Assembly: GCA_016207445.1 (NCBI GenBank)
Contig: JACQPS010000062.1
Coordinates: forward strand, 1 to 15,233
Direction: 5' to 3'
Origin: Gemmatimonadota bacterium
Lineage (GTDB): Bacteria; Gemmatimonadota; Gemmatimonadetes; Longimicrobiales; RSA9
DNA: 15,233 nucleotides
Shown one piece after another: positions 14,153-15,233 of this stretch. The position numbers were made by a program, and so were the translations under genes. The first letter of the stretch is position 1. Every line of letters starts with the position of its first letter. The notes beneath the pieces were generated by a model. The model was not told where the DNA came from. It did not search any database and saw nothing but the letters and a program-made list of their open reading frames with translations.

Positions 14153-15233
14153 GCCGGCGGCCGGCCCGGCTCGCCGCTTTCACCCTGCTGGCCGGCCTGG
14201 CTGGCGCCTGTGCGCCGGCGCGCGAAACGGCGCAACCTGCGGCCGACGAGCTGCGGACGCGCGTCCCCGCGGCGTGGCGCTTTCCGTTGTCGGCGCCCGC
14301 CGCGTTCGGCGAGCACGGCATGGTCGCTACGGACGCGGCGCTGGCCACGCGCGTCGGCATCGAGGTGCTGCGTGCCGGCGGGAACGCCGTGGACGCGGCG
14401 GTCGCGACCGCGTTCGCGCTGGCGGTGGTCCTTCCCGACGCCGGCAACATCGGGGGCGGCGGCTTCATCGTGCTGCACACCCAGGACGGTACGGAGGCCG
14501 CGCTCGACTTCCGCGAGGCCGCACCGCTCGCCGCCCACCGCGACATGTACCTGGACGAGAACGGCGAGGTCGTTCCCGAGCGGTCGCGAACGGGGCATCG
14601 CGCGGCCGGCGTACCGGGCGCGGTGGCGGGGCTGTACGAGGCACACCGGCGCTTCGGCTCCAGGCCCTGGGCCGAGCTGCTGGTCCCCGCGATCCGGCTG
14701 GCCGACGACGGCTTCCCTGCCGACAGCGTCTTCGTGGCAGGCATCCGCGCCGACAGTCAGCGCCTCGCCCGCTTCCCCGCGAGCGCCGCGCTCTTCCTGT
14801 CGCGCGGCCGGCCACCGGAGCCGGGCAGCGTGTGGCGCAATCCCGATCTGGCCGCCGCGCTGCGCCGCATCGCGCAGCACGGCCCCCCGGGATTCTATAG
14901 CGGTGAGACCGCGGAGCTGATCGTTGCCGAGATGCGCCGCGGCGGCGGGCTGATCACGCACGAGGACCTGGCGCGCTACCGCGCCCGCTGGCGCGAGCCG
15001 GTGGTCTACCACTACCGGGGGCACCGCGTGCTCTCGATGCCGCCGCCCTCCTCCGGTGGGCTCACCGCTGCACTCGTCGCCAACATCGTCGTGGGGTACG
15101 ACCTCCATGCGCTCGGCTGGCACTCGCCCGAGGCCCTCCACCTGATCGCGGAGGCGATGCGCCGCGGATTTGCCGACCGCAACCAGTTCCTGGGCGATCC
15201 GGACTTCGCTCCGATTCCGCCCACGTTCCTGGA
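14149..15233 (+). CDS. ggt: Gamma-glutamyltransferase lipoprotein, partial (3' end off the window)
   Basis: An Ntn-hydrolase that cleaves gamma-glutamyl bonds (glutathione and related) in the cell envelope and is made as a self-processing precursor. Seen: 361 codons of the large subunit: GMVATDAALATRVGIEVLRAGGNAVDAAVA, written here as adjoining family blocks from about residue 62; NIGGGGF; the substrate-binding Arg in DFREAAP; GVPGAVAGL; and MPPPSSGG. The cleavage-site Thr nucleophile would lie past the right edge, so activity cannot be judged. GTG at 14149 overlaps the previous stop by 4 nt and begins a lipoprotein-type signal with a possible lipidated Cys in GLAGAC (C21). It could act on released gamma-glutamyl peptides, but glutathione use is equally possible. 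Confidence 0.92.
   Translation, partial: MSRRPARLAAFTLLAGLAGACAPARETAQPAADELRTRVPAAWRFPLSAPAAFGEHGMVATDAALATRVGIEVLRAGGNAVDAAVATAFALAVVLPDAGNIGGGGFIVLHTQDGTEAALDFREAAPLAAHRDMYLDENGEVVPERSRTGHRAAGVPGAVAGLYEAHRRFGSRPWAELLVPAIRLADDGFPADSVFVAGIRADSQRLARFPASAALFLSRGRPPEPGSVWRNPDLAAALRRIAQHGPPGFYSGETAELIVAEMRRGGGLITHEDLARYRARWREPVVYHYRGHRVLSMPPPSSGGLTAALVANIVVGYDLHALGWHSPEALHLIAEAMRRGFADRNQFLGDPDFAPIPPTFL

Overview
The window is GC-rich chromosomal DNA (clearly well above 60% G+C) from a Gram-negative-type bacterium. Lipoprotein and Sec signal peptides, an outer-membrane-like barrel protein and periplasmic wall hydrolases all imply two membranes. The mix of Tol-type propeller proteins, HEAT lipoproteins, a sodium:solute symporter and dense operons suits Gemmatimonadota or a neighbouring phylum. 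That placement is inference; no rRNA or other phylogenetic marker is present. I see no tRNA, rRNA, CRISPR, insertion sequence or prophage gene.

The layout is two divergent transcription units. The left unit (about 12.2 kb down to 1, minus strand) has eight tightly packed genes in transcription order: murQ (MurNAc-6-phosphate etherase), anmK (anhydro-MurNAc kinase), a HEAT-repeat lipoprotein of unknown role, a nagZ-like glucosaminidase, a GT-C membrane glycosyltransferase, a sodium:solute symporter, a lipoprotein N-acetylmuramoyl-L-alanine amidase, and a large secreted protein with an HExxH peptidase domain and a beta-propeller that runs off the left edge. Gaps are 37 nt or less and several junctions touch or overlap, so this is very probably one operon. 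Its recognisable core is peptidoglycan recycling. The amidase strips peptides from glycan, NagZ releases GlcNAc from GlcNAc-anhydroMurNAc, AnmK makes MurNAc-6-P, and MurQ turns that into GlcNAc-6-P and lactate. No AmpG permease or PTS gene is present, and the symporter sits where an importer would be expected.

The right unit (12.3 kb to the right edge, plus strand) has an M20 amidohydrolase, a small secreted beta-rich, probably outer-membrane, protein, and a gamma-glutamyltransferase lipoprotein cut by the window end. The two units are separated by a relatively AT-rich 122-bp intergenic region that holds possible divergent promoters and a perfect 13-bp palindrome.

Minor sequence oddities are a hexanucleotide tandem repeat that encodes the hydrophobic core of a signal peptide, next to a strong stem-loop, and a heptanucleotide tandem repeat spanning the anmK stop codon. 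The longest plus-strand open frames opposite the left operon are GC-driven shadows, not genes.
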